Source: Candidatus Neomicrothrix sp. UBA672 (lineage in GTDB: Bacteria > Actinomycetota > Acidimicrobiia > Acidimicrobiales > MedAcidi-G1). Taken from it: a DNA stretch of 8,091 nucleotides. The DNA lies in the NCBI GenBank assembly GCA_002299135.1, contig DBNM01000105.1:1-8091 (forward strand), in the 5' to 3' direction. Shown here in pieces: positions 6,316 to 8,091 of this stretch; within the stretch, counting starts at the first letter, position 1; each line of letters starts with the position of its first letter. The notes under the pieces are model-generated. The model did no database searches, had not been told where the DNA came from, and was given only the letters and a program-made list of their open reading frames with translations. A program made the position numbers and the translations under genes.

Positions 6316-7455
6316 TTAATAAGAAAAAGGCCAAGTTTTAAAATAAGTTTTTACACGCATCCATATTCCTGCAATTCCTCTAGGTTCAAGTAGCAAAAAT
6401 GCAGCAATAAGTGCGCCATAAATAATGTGATTTAGAGAAGAGATGGAGAGCATGCCTCCAATTCCTCCTTGGTCTCCACTAACGCCGGGAAGATCATAAT
6501 CTCTAGAAATATTTTCAACGAGTCTGGGAAGACTTCCTAAAACAAGAGCACCGATGATTGACCCGTGAATCGTTCCCATTCCTCCCAAAATAATTATTGC
6601 TATGTATTGAATTGCCACTAGCAAGCCGAAATCTATAGGACTTATAAATGACTGCAATACTCCGAAAAGTGCTCCAGCAAGAGCAGCAATTGAACTGGAA
6701 ATTGCAAATGCCATAGTCTTGTAATGCAAAAGATCTACTCCAATTATTTCAGCTGCGATATCACGATCTCTTACTGCCTGTAATGCCCTTCCTGGTCTTG
6801 TTCTCACTATGTTCTTGACAAGAAGTGCAACAAGTGCGACAAAACCCCAAATGAGCCAGAAAAATGATTGGTTTTTCTCAAATTCATGACCGAAAACTTC
6901 AAAGTTTCTAAAGTCAACAGGACCAATTTTTAATGAAGTTCCTGTAACCGAAACTCCTGTACTTCCGCCAGTAACCGACTTCCAATTTCGAAAAATATGG
7001 TCTCCTAAGAAAACCAAACCCAGAGTCACAACAACTAAATAGTTTCCACGAAGTCGTAGCGCTAGAGGTCCTACTATAAAACCGATTAGAAAACCAACTA
7101 AAAGTGAACCCGGCAACCAAACTATGAAAGGTAAATCCCATGCCGATCCTGCATATGCAGCGAAATAGGCTCCAGCTCCAACAAAAACTGAATGACCTAG
7201 TGAAACTTGCCCTGTGTATCCCGTCAGCAAATTTAAACCAATAGCACCAATTGCAAACACGCCAGCATAATTGAGCGTTGTCATGGTTAGCCCTATATCG
7301 TCAAGAAATTTCGTTACGATAAAACTCTCCCAAATTATCGGGCTTAAAACGTAAAGAAATAACAGAGTTAATAAACCAGCTCTTAATAAAGGAGTCCGCC
7401 AAATCATTAGATCTTGCTGATAGCGAACTTTTAGTTCTTTTGAAGGATTAGCCAT
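6316..7455 (-). CDS. livM: Branched-chain amino acid-type ABC transporter permease, LivM family
   Basis: A 379-residue integral membrane protein that would pair with the LivH-type permease upstream in a HAAT-family importer. The family core GLNLLTGYTGQVSLGHSVF lies at 73-91. The cytoplasmic coupling segment RTRPGRALQAVRDRD (219-231), with IIGVD just after it, should contact the ATPases. GGMGTIHGSIIGAL at 291-304 is also typical. Hydrophobic stretches suggest about eight to ten membrane segments, beginning around residue 25. An extra-membrane region of about 35-45 residues lies near 157-195. The ATG at 7455 lies 6 bases after the livH stop codon, with only a weak GAG(T) ribosome site, so translational coupling is likely. 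LivM-type permeases carry amino acids, urea, short amides and aromatic acids, so the substrate is not fixed. The ATPases and binding protein are not in the window. Confidence 0.95.
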   Translation of the reverse strand: MANPSKELKVRYQQDLMIWRTPLLRAGLLTLLFLYVLSPIIWESFIVTKFLDDIGLTMTTLNYAGVFAIGAIGLNLLTGYTGQVSLGHSVFVGAGAYFAAYAGSAWDLPFIVWLPGSLLVGFLIGFIVGPLALRLRGNYLVVVTLGLVFLGDHIFRNWKSVTGGSTGVSVTGTSLKIGPVDFRNFEVFGHEFEKNQSFFWLIWGFVALVALLVKNIVRTRPGRALQAVRDRDIAAEIIGVDLLHYKTMAFAISSSIAALAGALFGVLQSFISPIDFGLLVAIQYIAIIILGGMGTIHGSIIGALVLGSLPRLVENISRDYDLPGVSGDQGGIGGMLSISSLNHIIYGALIAAFLLLEPRGIAGIWMRVKTYFKTWPFSY

Positions 7456-7461
7456 TTCAAC

Positions 7462-8091
7462 TCACACTCTGTGTACTTCTTTAGTGCCGAAAAGTCCGTA
7501 CGGTCGGATCATTAAAATTATAAGCATCACAATAAAGACCATTACTCTGTCGAATCCGACGCCTAACCAATCCAGATCCCATTCAGGCTGATATACCTTT
7601 GTCAAATTTTGAATAATTCCAACAATGATTCCTCCCACTACGGCACCTCCCGGGGAATCAAAACCTCCCAATATCATTGCTGGAAAAGCAAGAAACACTA
7701 TCAGGTCCATATTCGGTGTTAACTGTGCTATTCCCACACCAGTTGCAGTTCCGGCTAAAGCAGCCACTGCACCAGCGATTCCGAAAGCAGTAGCGAAGAC
7801 AACCTTCAAAGAAATGCCTTGAGCAAAAGCTGCTTCGTGGTCGAAATGGGCAGCTCTCATTGCTATACCGATTTTTGTGTATCTATTAACTAAGAAAAAA
7901 CCTAAAAGTGCAATTGCAGTTAAAGCAATTGTCCAAAGCTTTGCGTGTGTGAAAACTAAATCACCTACTTTGATTATCTTAAAACCCCATGGGTCTCCCA
8001 TATTTTTTTCAGCAAAACCCCAGATAGATGGAACTACTTGTTTGATTACAAAAAGTATGCCTATGGTGACGATGATTGACCCAAAGATTGG
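7462..8091 (-). CDS. livH: Branched-chain amino acid-type ABC transporter permease, LivH family, C-terminal 209 residues (N-terminus beyond the right edge)
   Basis: The frame is open through the right edge; 30 further codons precede the internal ATG at 8001. They read smoothly (GSIIVTIGILFVIKQVVPSI) into the downstream part, so 8001 is not the true start. The coupling segment RYTKIGIAMRAAHFDHEAAFAQGISL matches the LivH GxAMRA...EAA..GI pattern. Later come AGAVAALAG, the membrane segment PAMILGGFDSPGGAVVGGI, and a hydrophobic helix (VMVFIVMLIILMIRPYGLFG) that ends the protein in the family's usual RP.GLFG manner. It is the first visible gene of the leftward operon and the partner of livM 6 bases downstream. 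The substrate is unknown; the downstream enzymes suggest an organic acid or amide rather than simple amino acids (inference). Confidence 0.94.
   Translation of the reverse strand, partial: PIFGSIIVTIGILFVIKQVVPSIWGFAEKNMGDPWGFKIIKVGDLVFTHAKLWTIALTAIALLGFFLVNRYTKIGIAMRAAHFDHEAAFAQGISLKVVFATAFGIAGAVAALAGTATGVGIAQLTPNMDLIVFLAFPAMILGGFDSPGGAVVGGIIVGIIQNLTKVYQPEWDLDWLGVGFDRVMVFIVMLIILMIRPYGLFGTKEVHRV

Noticed and set aside
7999..8001. ATG at 8001 as the start of the livH gene
   Set aside because: The frame stays open for 30 more codons to the edge with LivH-like hydrophobic sequence, so the gene is cut by the window.

Overview
The window is A+T-rich bacterial DNA with tightly packed genes. It looks like part of a low-GC actinobacterial chromosome, possibly a marine Acidimicrobiia-type lineage. 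The grounds are the dnaX / tRNA-Ser / tadA / tRNA-Ser neighbourhood, which I recall as common in Actinobacteria, and the pairing of Amidohydro_2 proteins, SDR enzymes and Liv-type transporters. The taxonomic call is an inference; no marker here fixes it.

Left part (1-1956), an informational block. dnaX (DNA polymerase III gamma/tau) runs leftward off the window edge, with its first 360 codons visible. Upstream of it on the same strand is a tRNA-Ser(GGA). A 110-base divergent spacer then leads to tadA (tRNA adenosine deaminase) and a tRNA-Ser(CGA), both on the + strand. The two serine tRNAs are close relatives with the same long variable arm, and both encode CCA.

Right part (1970-8091), one leftward run of six genes. 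In transcription order they are: a LivH-type permease (5' end beyond the right edge), a LivM-type permease, an acetoacetate-decarboxylase-superfamily protein, two paralogous Amidohydro_2 metal-dependent hydrolases/decarboxylases, and a short-chain dehydrogenase. Five of the six are separated by 9 bases or less, with Shine-Dalgarno sites touching the preceding stop codon or an ATGA stop/start overlap. There is an 82-base gap after livM. The layout suggests uptake of a small organic acid or amide-like solute through a branched-chain-type ABC importer, followed by C-C bond chemistry (decarboxylation, hydrolysis or retro-aldol) and an NAD(H)-dependent oxidoreduction. The substrate cannot be read from the sequence.

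The operon meets the informational block tail-to-tail: only 13 bases separate the 3' end of tRNA-Ser(CGA) from the stop codon of the dehydrogenase gene. No rRNA gene, CRISPR array, insertion sequence or phage gene was seen. No stretch longer than about 300 bases lacks a gene.
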